In this document: in pieces, positions 1 to 7,200 of the stretch
How positions within the stretch are numbered: the first letter of the stretch is position 1
How the letters are laid out: each line of letters opens with the position of its first letter
Made by a program: the position numbers and the translations under genes
Notes under the pieces: model-generated
Database searches by the model: none
What the model saw: only the letters and a program-made list of their open reading frames with translations
Told to the model about the DNA's origin: nothing
NCBI GenBank assembly: GCA_036491235.1
Contig: DASXCK010000153.1
Span: 1-9,992 of the forward strand
Source: JAVDCA01 sp036491235
GTDB taxonomy: Bacteria; Pseudomonadota; Alphaproteobacteria; Rhizobiales; Xanthobacteraceae
Reading direction: 5' to 3'
DNA: 9,992 bases

Positions 1-60
1 GGCGCCGAGCGCGGCGGCGCCCGTCCTCAGCAGCGCACGGCGATCGGGGATGAGGGGCAT
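1..60 (-). CDS. N-terminal fragment of an exported protein (twin-arginine-like leader)
   Basis: Only the first 20 codons are inside the window; the gene continues past base 1. The reverse strand reads MPLIPDRRALLRTGAAALGA, which has an Arg-Arg pair followed by a hydrophobic Ala/Leu/Gly stretch, the layout of a Tat signal peptide. A GGAGG ribosome site lies 5 bases before the ATG (bases 66-70), which supports this start. An ATG at 63-65 is in another frame. The mature protein cannot be identified. Bug-type receptors elsewhere in the window have similar leaders, so another secreted binding protein or a Tat-exported oxidoreductase are both possible. Confidence 0.6.
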   Translation of the reverse strand, partial: MPLIPDRRALLRTGAAALGA

Positions 61-134
61 GGCATCCTCCCTGTCTGCTTATGGTTGCGGCGAGCGTATC
101 CCGGATCGAACGTCGGCGAAATGCAGAATGGAAA

Positions 135-160
135 GGCCCGCCGGCGTGCGCCGGCGGGCC
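135..160 (-). terminator. GC-rich hairpin terminator after the CHAP-like gene
   Basis: Bases 135-145 and 150-160 form a perfect 11-bp inverted repeat around the loop GTGC. On the minus strand the stem is followed by TTTCC, a weak T-run, and it starts 24 bases after the stop codon at 185. This fits a Rho-independent terminator for the 185-736 gene and separates it from the next minus-strand gene at 1-60. Confidence 0.65.
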
Positions 161-184
161 CAAGGTTGTGCAGGGGTGGCGTGC

Positions 185-736
185 TCAGCCGGCGCGGAAT
201 GCAATCGCGCCCCTGATTGAGCGTACCCGTTCGTGCACGGCGCCGTGGCCGTCATTGCCGCTCTTGACGATCCATTCGCCGTTCGACGCCCGGCCGGTGA
301 TCATGCCGACGTGATGCGGCCACACCACCATGACGCCGGCGCCCGGGCTCGCCGCGTGGCCCCAATGGGCCCAGTTGCGCGCGAGATTGAATTGCGGGCC
401 CGGATCCTGGCCGACGAGCTGGCGCGCAAACCAGCCGCACCAGGCGCGTGGCCGTGGTCCAAGGCCCCTGGAATGAAATGCGACCGAGCGGCTTTCGTAG
501 TGCTCGCGATCGCGCCAGTCGGCTGCCGCGTAGCTCTCGCCGAACGAGGCATTCTGCGCGTCGTATCGGTAGACGGCCTGATGGCGCCATGCCGAGCGGT
601 GCCGGGCGAGATGACGGTATCCATGACCGTGACGGTGATACGATACCCGGACTGCGTGCCCGTGGCGGTGGGCGGCGTATGCCGCCGGCATCGAGAAGGT
701 GAGTGCGAGCGCCGTGGCGCCGAGCAATTTTATCAT
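185..736 (-). CDS. Secreted His-rich protein with a CHAP/NlpC-P60-like Cys-His domain
   Basis: The product has 183 residues. Residues 1-21 form a Sec signal peptide (MIKLLGATALALTF..., cleavage near AYA-A). Residues 23-52 are rich in His and Arg, with nine His. Residues 95-180 form a compact domain with Cys100 in AWCGW, the pair His141-His142 in WPHHVGMI, and Asn161 in KSGND. This order (Cys, then His, then a polar residue) matches papain-like cysteine peptidases/amidases of the CHAP and NlpC/P60 type, which cut peptidoglycan peptides or related amide bonds. Similar small exported proteins occur in Bradyrhizobium relatives, as far as I remember. The start is supported by GGAG 6 bases upstream (743-746). 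A strong hairpin follows the stop. Catalytic activity is inferred; a structural, inactive role is possible. Confidence 0.82.
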   Translation of the reverse strand: MIKLLGATALALTFSMPAAYAAHRHGHAVRVSYHRHGHGYRHLARHRSAWRHQAVYRYDAQNASFGESYAAADWRDREHYESRSVAFHSRGLGPRPRAWCGWFARQLVGQDPGPQFNLARNWAHWGHAASPGAGVMVVWPHHVGMITGRASNGEWIVKSGNDGHGAVHERVRSIRGAIAFRAG

Positions 737-982
737 CAGTTACTCCGTACTTTTTCGTGTTTTTGGTGTTTGAGACAGGTTCCAACGCCTGATGTCAGGT
801 CTTGGCAGCAACGCTCCTTGTCGGGTTAAGGTTGATGGGAAGATGTAAGGGGAGCTGATGGAATAATTCAGCCAGTAGCCTGACCAATCCAAGGTGAAGT
901 TAGGTCAAGCGAATGGATAATCGCAGGGATATACACTTTTGTAGGATATAGAACATTAGTTCGAACGAGGATAGATGGCGTT
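737..982. other. Gene-free, comparatively AT-rich intergenic stretch
   Basis: No reading frame here looks like a gene. The stretch is clearly poorer in GC than its surroundings, especially 840-980. It must hold the promoter of the minus-strand gene that starts at 736, but I see no convincing -35/-10 pair. A 12-bp dyad, CCTGA-TG-TCAGG, lies at 788-799, about 50 bases before that start, and could be a regulator site. Several TA-rich hexamers lie at 920-955 (for example GATATA), which would suit a plus-strand promoter, but no gene follows on that strand. Confidence 0.45.
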
Positions 983-1258
983 CTAATCTTTGAACCGCCC
1001 TGGAAATGCGTCGAGAATGCGGCCAGACCCTTGCGGTTCCCGTATGGCAGCGTCCCGCGTGCGGCTGGAACAAATCAAGATTTGGTTGAAGTCGAACGAT
1101 CGGCCGAGGGGCTCTTCAAGCATCTTGGCCGCCGTCTCCAGCGAAAAGAGCGCGCTGATGATGCCGCCGATCAGCGGCAGCTTGTGGTGCCAGCGCGTGA
1201 CCGGCAGCCGCTCCATGCGGGCGGCGGTGGGGAAGGGACCAATGGCGTCGGCAGTCAC
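983..1258 (-). pseudogene. Probable remnant of an MFS transporter with most of the middle deleted
   Basis: From a GTG at 1258 the frame runs 91 codons. Residues 12-32 (TAARMERLPVTRWHHKLPLIG) resemble the start of aromatic/hydroxy-acid and sugar MFS transporters, which often begin ARLERLP-SR-H--L--LGG just before the first membrane helix. Residues 35-50 (SALFSLETAAKMLEEP) resemble the last helix end and tail of the same family (FxxETxGxxLEE). The roughly 400 residues between are missing, so the two ends are joined in frame near residue 33. The rest (residues 51-91) has no recognisable features. No ribosome site precedes the GTG. It lies 35 bases after the stop of the racemase-type gene, where a cotranscribed transporter would be expected. 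The match is from memory of family motifs; a chance frame remains possible. Confidence 0.45.
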
Positions 1259-1293
1259 GCGCGTCCGCGGCTGATGTCGCGCCGGCGCGAAGC

Positions 1294-2016
1294 CTATTTC
1301 ATTTTGCCGCACATGTGCTCGCGCAGCAGGACGCCATAGCCCGCAATGCCATCGCGCCGCCGGAGCAACCGCAGGCCGGCCCACAGGCTGACGGCATTGT
1401 TGCAGATCACGGGCTTGCCGATCTTCTGTTCCAGCCGCTCGACGATGCCCATGCAGCGCCAATTGCCGCCCGGCATGATGATCGCGTCGGCTTGCGGGCG
1501 ATCGGCGCGCAGGCCGAGCGCGTAGGCGCCCTCGGGATCGGCGCGGCCGAGCTCGATCGAGGCGACGAAACCGACCACCTCGCTGTGCACCACCTCGAAG
1601 CCGCTCGCCTGCATGAATGCGATCATGGGCGCATCCATGGTCTTGCTCCACGGGGCGCCGATCGCGATCCGCTTCGCGCCCAGTATCGTCAACGCTTCGA
1701 CGAAGGCGGTCGCGGCGGTGGTCGCGGGGCGGCCCGCCGCATCCTGCATGCGGCGGATCAGCTCGCGGTCGTAGCCCTTGCCTTTGGCGAGCGTGGGCGC
1801 CGTCGCGGCGAAGACGATGCAATCGACCTCGGCGTCGGCGAGCTTGCGGCTCTCGCTCTCGAGCTCGAGCACGCAGCGGTCCTGCTCGGCCGGCGTGATG
1901 TCGCGATAGGCGACGCGGCCTGTGTGCAGCGTCACATCCCGAGGGAGTGCCGCGAAAAACTCCGGCTCCTGCGTCGTGTTGGAGGAGGGGGTGAGGAGGC
2001 CGAAGCGGTGGGTCAT
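1294..2016 (-). CDS. Asp/Glu racemase superfamily protein, maleate isomerase/arylmalonate decarboxylase type
   Basis: The product has 240 residues, the usual size for this family (about 240-250), and is probably cytoplasmic. It starts with the family signature RFGLLTPSSNTTQEPEF (residues 4-20), followed by DCIVFAATAPT (65-75), GAKRIAIGAPWSKTMD (113-128), and a C-terminal GKPVICNNAVSLWAGLRLL (200-218). Family members isomerise maleate, racemise amino acids or decarboxylate arylmalonates using one or two cysteines. Here the first Cys position (A-C-T in relatives) is Ala71, and the second (S-C-T-N) is Gly183 in PGGNW. Cys188 lies five residues later and Cys205 further on. The true reaction is therefore uncertain. 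The ATG has only a weak ribosome site. It lies 193 bp downstream of a Bug-type receptor gene and just upstream of the MFS remnant, suggesting organic-acid uptake and use. Confidence 0.85.
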   Translation of the reverse strand: MTHRFGLLTPSSNTTQEPEFFAALPRDVTLHTGRVAYRDITPAEQDRCVLELESESRKLADAEVDCIVFAATAPTLAKGKGYDRELIRRMQDAAGRPATTAATAFVEALTILGAKRIAIGAPWSKTMDAPMIAFMQASGFEVVHSEVVGFVASIELGRADPEGAYALGLRADRPQADAIIMPGGNWRCMGIVERLEQKIGKPVICNNAVSLWAGLRLLRRRDGIAGYGVLLREHMCGKMK

Positions 2017-2033
2017 GCCGTGGCCCCGTTCTT

Positions 2034-2186
2034 CCCTCTCCCCAACGGGAAGAGGGTGGCGAGCCCTCGGGTCTTGCCTTCGGCAAGCCCAAGGGCGAAC
2101 TCCGCGAGCCGGGCGAGGGGAGCTCTGAGTCCGATCATCGGCGCCGAGAGCCCCGCATCCCGGCCCTCGCCCCTGCGGGGAGAGGG
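2034..2186. repeat. Mosaic of three hairpins, Rhizobiales-type intergenic repeat
   Basis: Three imperfect stem-loops occur in a row. The first is 2034-2056 (CCCTCT.CCC / GGG.AGAGGG, loop AAC). The second is 2063-2096 (a GCCCT...CTTGCC arm against GGCAAG...AGGGC, loop TTC). The third is 2164-2186 (CCCTC.CCCC / GGGG.GAGGG, loop TGC). The outer segments, including GGTGGCGAGCC and GAGCCGGGCGAGGGG, look like a dispersed repeat common between genes in Bradyrhizobium relatives, as far as I remember. The second hairpin sits inside as if inserted. The element lies between the receptor gene (stop at 2210) and the racemase-type gene (start at 2016) and may stabilise or end the upstream transcript. Confidence 0.65.
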
Positions 2187-2209
2187 AGTGCAGGCGCGGT
2201 GCCCATTTT

Positions 2210-3199
2210 TCACTGCGTGCCTTCGAGGCCGGCCGCTTTGATCACCGGGTGGAATTTGTCCATCTCCGACTTGATGAAGCGGCCGAAGTCTTCCGGCGTC
2301 TTGCTGCTCACGGCGGGCGAGCCCTGCTTCGCGAGCAGCGCCTTCACGTCCGCCATGGCGAGCACCTTGATCAAACCGTCATGCAGCTTGGCGATGATCG
2401 GCTTCGGCACGCCGGCGGGCGCCATGATGCCGCTCCAGCCGGTGACGACGGCGCTCGGATAGCCCTGCTCGGCGACCGTCGGCGTGTCGGGAAACTGGTC
2501 GTCGCGCTTGTCGCCGAAGGTCGCGAGCAGCGCGAGCTTGCCGGATTGGATGAAGCCCGCGGCGCCCGCCATGGTGGTGAAGCCGATCGGGACTTGGCCG
2601 GACATCACGTCGGTCATCTCGGGCGTTTGACCCTTGTACGGCACATGCGTCATCTCGATGCCGGCGGCGGTCGACAAGAGCAGGCCCATGAGGTGCGTGA
2701 GGTTGCCGATGCCGAACGAGCCGAAGTTGACCTTGCCGGGCGCGGCCTTGGCGCGCGCCACCAGATCCTTGAGGCTCTTGAGGCCGGAGGCCGGATTGGC
2801 GATGGCGCCCATCGGGTTTGCGGTCGTCTGCGTGATCGGCGCGAAATCGCGCAGCGGATCGTAGGGCAGCTTCTTGTAGATGAAGACGTTGGTCGTCACC
2901 GAGGTGATCGGCGAATAGACCAGCGTGTAGCCGTCCGCCGGCGATTTCGCGACGTATTCCGTGCCGATGATCGCGTTGGCGCCGGGCCGGTCCTCGACGA
3001 CGATCTGCTTGCCCCACATGTCGCCGAGCTTTTGCGCGAGGAGGCGCGCCTGCAGGTCGACGCCGGAGCCGGCGGCTTGCGGCACGATGATGCGGATCGG
3101 CCGGCTCGGATACTGTTCGGCCGTCTCGGCGGCCGAGGCCGCGATCGGCAGCACCGCCGCGCCCGCGCCCGCGGCGAGAAATTGACGGCGATCGATCAT
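2210..3199 (-). CDS. Tripartite tricarboxylate transporter receptor (Bug/TctC family), Tat-exported
   Basis: The product has 329 residues, typical of Bug periplasmic binding proteins, which bind small carboxylates such as citrate, glutamate or aromatic acids and pass them to TctA/TctB permeases. The leader MIDRRQFLAAGAGAAVL contains Arg4-Arg5 and a hydrophobic stretch, a Tat signal, with cleavage near residues 23-25. Family landmarks follow in order: YPSRPIRIIVPQAAGSGVD (30-48), VVEDRPGANAIIGTEYVA, KLPYDPLRDFAPITQ, NFGSFGIGNLTH, THVPYKG, and PDTPTVAEQGYP before the C-terminal lobe. A strong GGGAGGGG site (3204-3211) supports the ATG. No TctA or TctB gene is in the window, so this is an orphan receptor here. 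The ligand cannot be predicted. The next gene downstream on this strand is the racemase-type enzyme. Confidence 0.95.
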   Translation of the reverse strand: MIDRRQFLAAGAGAAVLPIAASAAETAEQYPSRPIRIIVPQAAGSGVDLQARLLAQKLGDMWGKQIVVEDRPGANAIIGTEYVAKSPADGYTLVYSPITSVTTNVFIYKKLPYDPLRDFAPITQTTANPMGAIANPASGLKSLKDLVARAKAAPGKVNFGSFGIGNLTHLMGLLLSTAAGIEMTHVPYKGQTPEMTDVMSGQVPIGFTTMAGAAGFIQSGKLALLATFGDKRDDQFPDTPTVAEQGYPSAVVTGWSGIMAPAGVPKPIIAKLHDGLIKVLAMADVKALLAKQGSPAVSSKTPEDFGRFIKSEMDKFHPVIKAAGLEGTQ

Positions 3200-3307
3200 G
3201 CGGCCCCTCCCGAAGCTTATTACGGGGCGAGCCTAGCATCGGGTCGGAGGGCAGCCTAGCGCGCCCGAGTGACGCTGGTTGCGCCTGGGCGGCAGCGAGC
3301 TTTCATG

Positions 3308-3353
3308 ACGCGCAAGGCGACCGATGCCGCGCGTTCCGCGCGGCCTTTGCGTA
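3308..3353. repeat. GC-rich stem-loop downstream of the small Tat-exported protein
   Basis: A perfect 8-bp inverted repeat (3326-3333 and 3337-3344, GCCGCGCG/CGCGCGGC, loop TTC) is extended by imperfect outer arms (ACGCGCAAGGC against GCCTTTGCGT). It begins 44 bases after the stop at 3397 on the minus strand. No T-run follows, so it may be a weak terminator or only a stable RNA fold. The rest of 3200-3396 shows no gene. Confidence 0.4.
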
Positions 3354-3396
3354 ACGCGCGCTGTGCGCTCGATGGTCGCAGCGTCGGCGCGCGGGC

Positions 3397-3855
3397 TCAG
3401 CCGAAACAGATTTCCAGCATGCAGCCAGGGCTCGCGGGCATTTCGGTGACGAAGAGATCGTGCCGCCCGACGGCGTGGTGTGCGACGCTCACGGGCCCCG
3501 ATGCGATCGACACCGCCTGCGTCGCGCTAAAGGTGACGGCGAATTGGTCGCGAAAATGCGACGGCGTCGCAGGGCCGCGACGAATGGCATGCAGCCTCAT
3601 CCGGTGTCCGCCGACCGTGAATTCCTGACCCTTCAGCGGCTCGAAGTGCTCGGCCGCCAGTTTCGCCAGCGTGGGCGCAGGGGTGAGCGACTGGCCGGCG
3701 TGCGCGCCATCGCAAAGCAGGGTGGCTGCTGCGGCGCCGCCGACGGCGCTCGCGAGCGCCGTGTTCACGCCGAACGCTGCTCCGCCGCCAACGATCGCCA
3801 TCGCTTCGCGCCGGCTCGGTTTCTCGGTCGGGCCGTTGGATCGATTGGTCGTCAT
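3397..3855 (-). CDS. Small Tat-exported protein of unknown function (DUF6916-like)
   Basis: The product has 152 residues from the ATG at 3855. A longer frame opens at 3906, but the ATG at 3855 has AGGGGAGG about 9 bases upstream (3865-3871) and gives a proper leader. Residues 1-53 hold Arg15-Arg16 and a long Ala/Gly/Val stretch, a Tat-type signal peptide or anchor. Residues 70-152 form a small, probably beta-rich domain: FEPLKGQEFTVGG (71-83), FRDQFAVTFSA (101-111), VAHHAVGRHDLFVTEMP (124-140), and a C-terminal Cys150-Phe-Gly. From memory this pattern matches the small domain catalogued as DUF6916, whose role is unknown. The name should be checked. No neighbour points to a function. Confidence 0.8.
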   Translation of the reverse strand: MTTNRSNGPTEKPSRREAMAIVGGGAAFGVNTALASAVGGAAAATLLCDGAHAGQSLTPAPTLAKLAAEHFEPLKGQEFTVGGHRMRLHAIRRGPATPSHFRDQFAVTFSATQAVSIASGPVSVAHHAVGRHDLFVTEMPASPGCMLEICFG

Positions 3856-4278
3856 GTTGGTCTGCCTCCCCTGAGCTCTACCTTGGCGCGCGTCACGCGG
3901 ACGCATCCATTAGTACCGGATTTCCATGAAACAACCACGAAATGCCGAGCGGGACTCAAGCAACCATCAGGTTATCCCACGCCCGCGTGCCATGGAAGAC
4001 GTCCCCGCGCGGTGTTGACGCCGTGTCTCGTGCCGAGGGCAGGGCGGCCCGCGGATGGGGACGACCTCGGCACCGAGCATCGGGCCGGTCCGCAGGCAAC
4101 GCCACCAGGGTACGGCATGCCGCAGGTGCCAGCTCGTTTGCCATCTTGCCTGCCGTCTCGTCACGGAACCACGGTAACGGTCTGTTCAACATGAGGCCGC
4201 GTCCGACGACGCGTCACGGCGGAATTTGTTGCAATGGAGACCTTTGCTTAGTGCTTGGCCGGCCATGATGGCCCGGTC
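3856..4278. other. 423-bp intergenic region between divergent genes, no convincing gene
   Basis: This region must hold the promoters of the minus-strand gene at 3855 and the plus-strand gene at 4279. I find no strong -35/-10 pair for either. On the minus strand TACTAAT at 3910-3916 resembles a -10 box, but its -35 is poor. Open frames of 65-108 codons exist on both strands (for example 3956-4192 minus) but show no known motif. A 9-bp inverted repeat, GTGCCGAGG (4030-4038) and CCTCGGCAC (4065-4073), encloses 26 bases and could fold in RNA. Confidence 0.4.
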
Positions 4279-7200
4279 ATGAAAGGGCGTCCGTCTCCTG
4301 CTCCGGAGGAAGACACAGCCGGGCCGTCCGCCAAGCGGGCGGCCGGAGAACCGGCTGCCACGTCCCGCGCGCCCTGGCGCGGCGCCCGTCTCCGTCCAGC
4401 CCGCATCTTGATCGTCTGCGGTATCCTGCTCGCGGTCGCGGTCGCGACCGGCACCGCCTTCGTGCTGTCGAATCTTCGCGAGCGGGCGCTCTCCGACAGC
4501 GAACGGCAGCTGCAGAACCTCGCGGCGATCCTCGCGGCGCAGACCGACCACGCGTTCCAGGCGATCGACCTCGTCGAGATGAGCCTGATCGAGCAGATGC
4601 AGGTGCTCGGGGTCGTCACCGACGACGATTATCGCCGCAAGATGTCGGGCGACGACGTCCGGCAGATACTGAAGGAAAAAGTCGCGAACCTCCCCTACGT
4701 GCATTCCATGATGCTGATGGATGCACAGGGCAGGGTCGTCAATTCCTCGCAGCCCGGCCCCCCGGACCTCGACGGGGCCGGTCGACGATATGTGAAGGCG
4801 CTGCGATCCGAGCCGCAGTCGGTTCCCGTGGTGGGGCTTCCGGTGCGCGATCCGGTGACCGGGAAGTGGACGGTCCGGTTTGCCCGCAAATTCTCCGGCC
4901 CCGACGGGGATGTGCTCGGCGTCGTGCTCGGCACGGTGGACGTGCAGTACTTCGAACGCTTCTTCGCGAGCCTCAACCTCGGCGAACAAGGCGCGATCTC
5001 GCTGTTCCGGCGCGACGGCATCCTTCTGGCGCGTCATCCGCTGCGCGAGACGCTCGGCCGATCCTATGCAACCGCGCCCTTGTTCAGCAGAGCCTTGGTG
5101 CACGCGGATCGTGCGGCGGTGCGGATCACCAGCGGGGTGGACGGCGAGGAGCGCCTCGTCGTGGGCCGCGCGCTGCAAAACTATCCCGCGGTCGTCGCGG
5201 TTTCCCGCACGGTCGGCGCCGCACTCGCGGAGTGGCGCAGCGCCACCGCTTATATCGTTGGAACGGCGGGACTGCTGATCGCCGTCATCGGCGTGACCGT
5301 CCTGCTCGCCGTCCGGCAGCTCATGCATTATGGGCTGCTGCTCCAGGCGCAGGTCGAGAAAAGCCAGAAGGTCCAGCTCGATGCCGCCCTCGACAACATG
5401 CGCCAGGGGCTGCAGATGTACGATGCGGGCGGCCGCGTCGTCCTCACCAACCGCAATTACCTGAAGATGTACGGCCTCGCGCCCGACGCCCTGGGGCCGG
5501 ACGCGACCATTCGCGATGTGCTCCATCTGCGCAAGGCAGCCGGCACGCTCACCGGCGACCCGGACCAGTATCTCGCCAAGATGGTCGATCACGGACGGAT
5601 CGATACCAAGCTCGTCCAGCTCCCCGACGGGCGCACGATGTCGGTGACGAACGCGCCGGTGCCGGGCGGCGGATGGGTGTCGACGCATGAGGATATCACC
5701 GAGTCGAAACGGCGCGAGGCCTCGTTCCGTCTGCTGTTCGACAACAACCCGCTGCCGATGTGGGCCTACGACAGCGAAACCCTGCAATTCCTCGCCGTCA
5801 ACGATGCGGCCGTCGCGCATTACGGGTACAGCCGAGAGCAATTCCTCGCGCTGACGGTGGCCGACATCCGCCCGCCCGAGGATCGCGAGCGCTGTGTGCA
5901 GCACATCAGCGATTGCCGCGGGACCCAGTCCGGCGAGGGGGTCTGGCGCCATCGCAAGGCGGACGGGACCGATATCGAGGTCGCCATCTACTCGCGCATC
6001 TTGCACTACGAGGGCCGCGTCACGATCCTCGTCGCCGTCCGCGACATCACCGAGCAGCGCAAGGCCGAAGCCGAGCGCGACCGCGCGCGCGAATTCCTCG
6101 ATACGGTCATCGAGAATGTCCCGATGACGATCTTCGTGAAGAACGCGCGCACCAACCGTTATCTGCTCGTCAATCGCGCGGCCGAGGAATTCTGGGGCAT
6201 GCCGCGCGGCGACGTGGTCGGCAGGAGCCCGTACGAGCTGTTTCCGGCGGCCACCGCCGACGGCATCATGGCGCGCGACGACGAGCTGCTGCAGGGCAAG
6301 ACCAAGACGATGCAATCGACGCAGCGCATCGAGACGCCGAACAACGAGTCGCGCCTGGTCTCATCCCGACGGATCGCGATCCTGGGCGACGACGGCGAGC
6401 CGCAATATCTGATCGGCGTCGTAGAGGACATCACGGAACGCGCGCGTTCGGAGGAGCGCATCGCGCACCTCGCCCACCACGACGCGCTCACCGACCTACC
6501 CAATCGCGTGCTGTTTTGCGAGCAGCTCGACCGGGCTCTCGCCCGCGTCGAACGCGGCGACCTGCTGGCGGTGCTCTATCTCGACCTCGATCTGTTCAAG
6601 CACGTCAACGACACGCTCGGCCATCCGGTGGGCGACGCGCTGCTCAAGGCGGTGGCGGGCCGGCTGCGCGCCTGTGTGGGCAGGAGCGATGTGGTCGCGC
6701 GGCTCGGCGGCGACGAATTCGCCGTGATCCAGGCATCGATCGGGCAGCCGTCGGACGCCGCCGCGCTCGCGGCGCGGATCGGCAAGGCGCTGCGCGCGCC
6801 CTATCGGCTCGACGACCACGAGGTCATGGTGGACGTCAGCATCGGCATCGCCATCGCGCCGCTCGACGCGACCGAGCGCGACGACCTGCTGAAGCATGCC
6901 GACATGGCTCTCTATGCCGCGAAGGGCGACGGACGCGGCACCTATCGGTTCTTCGAGTCCGAGATGAACGCGCGCATGCGCTCGCGCCACGAGCTGGAGC
7001 GCGATCTGCGCCAGGCGCTCGGCGCCGGCGAGTTCGAGCTGCACTACCAGCCCATCGTCAACCTGCGGGACAACTCGATCAGCGCCTGCGAGGCGCTGCT
7101 GCGCTGGCGGCATCCGACGCGCGGCATGGTCCCGCCTGCCGAGTTCATTCCGATCGCCGAGGAGTGCGGTCTCATCAATGCGCTCGGCGAATGGGTCATC

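Noticed and set aside
1315..2241. 308-codon plus-strand frame opposite the racemase-type gene
   Set aside because: It is antisense to a gene with clear family motifs and shows none of its own.
2249..3259. 336-codon plus-strand frame opposite the first Bug-type receptor
   Set aside because: It is antisense to a complete receptor gene; its Arg/Asp/His-rich composition is typical of a shadow frame.
3956..4192. 78-codon minus-strand frame in the gap before the c-di-GMP gene
   Set aside because: There is no ribosome site, no family motif and competing frames of similar length on both strands; a decayed gene cannot be excluded but is not supported.
4186..6315. 709-codon open frame on the minus strand opposite the c-di-GMP gene
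   Set aside because: It is antisense to the well-supported sensor/GGDEF protein, has no recognisable domain, and is rich in His, Arg and Asp in the way expected from reading GC-rich coding DNA backwards.
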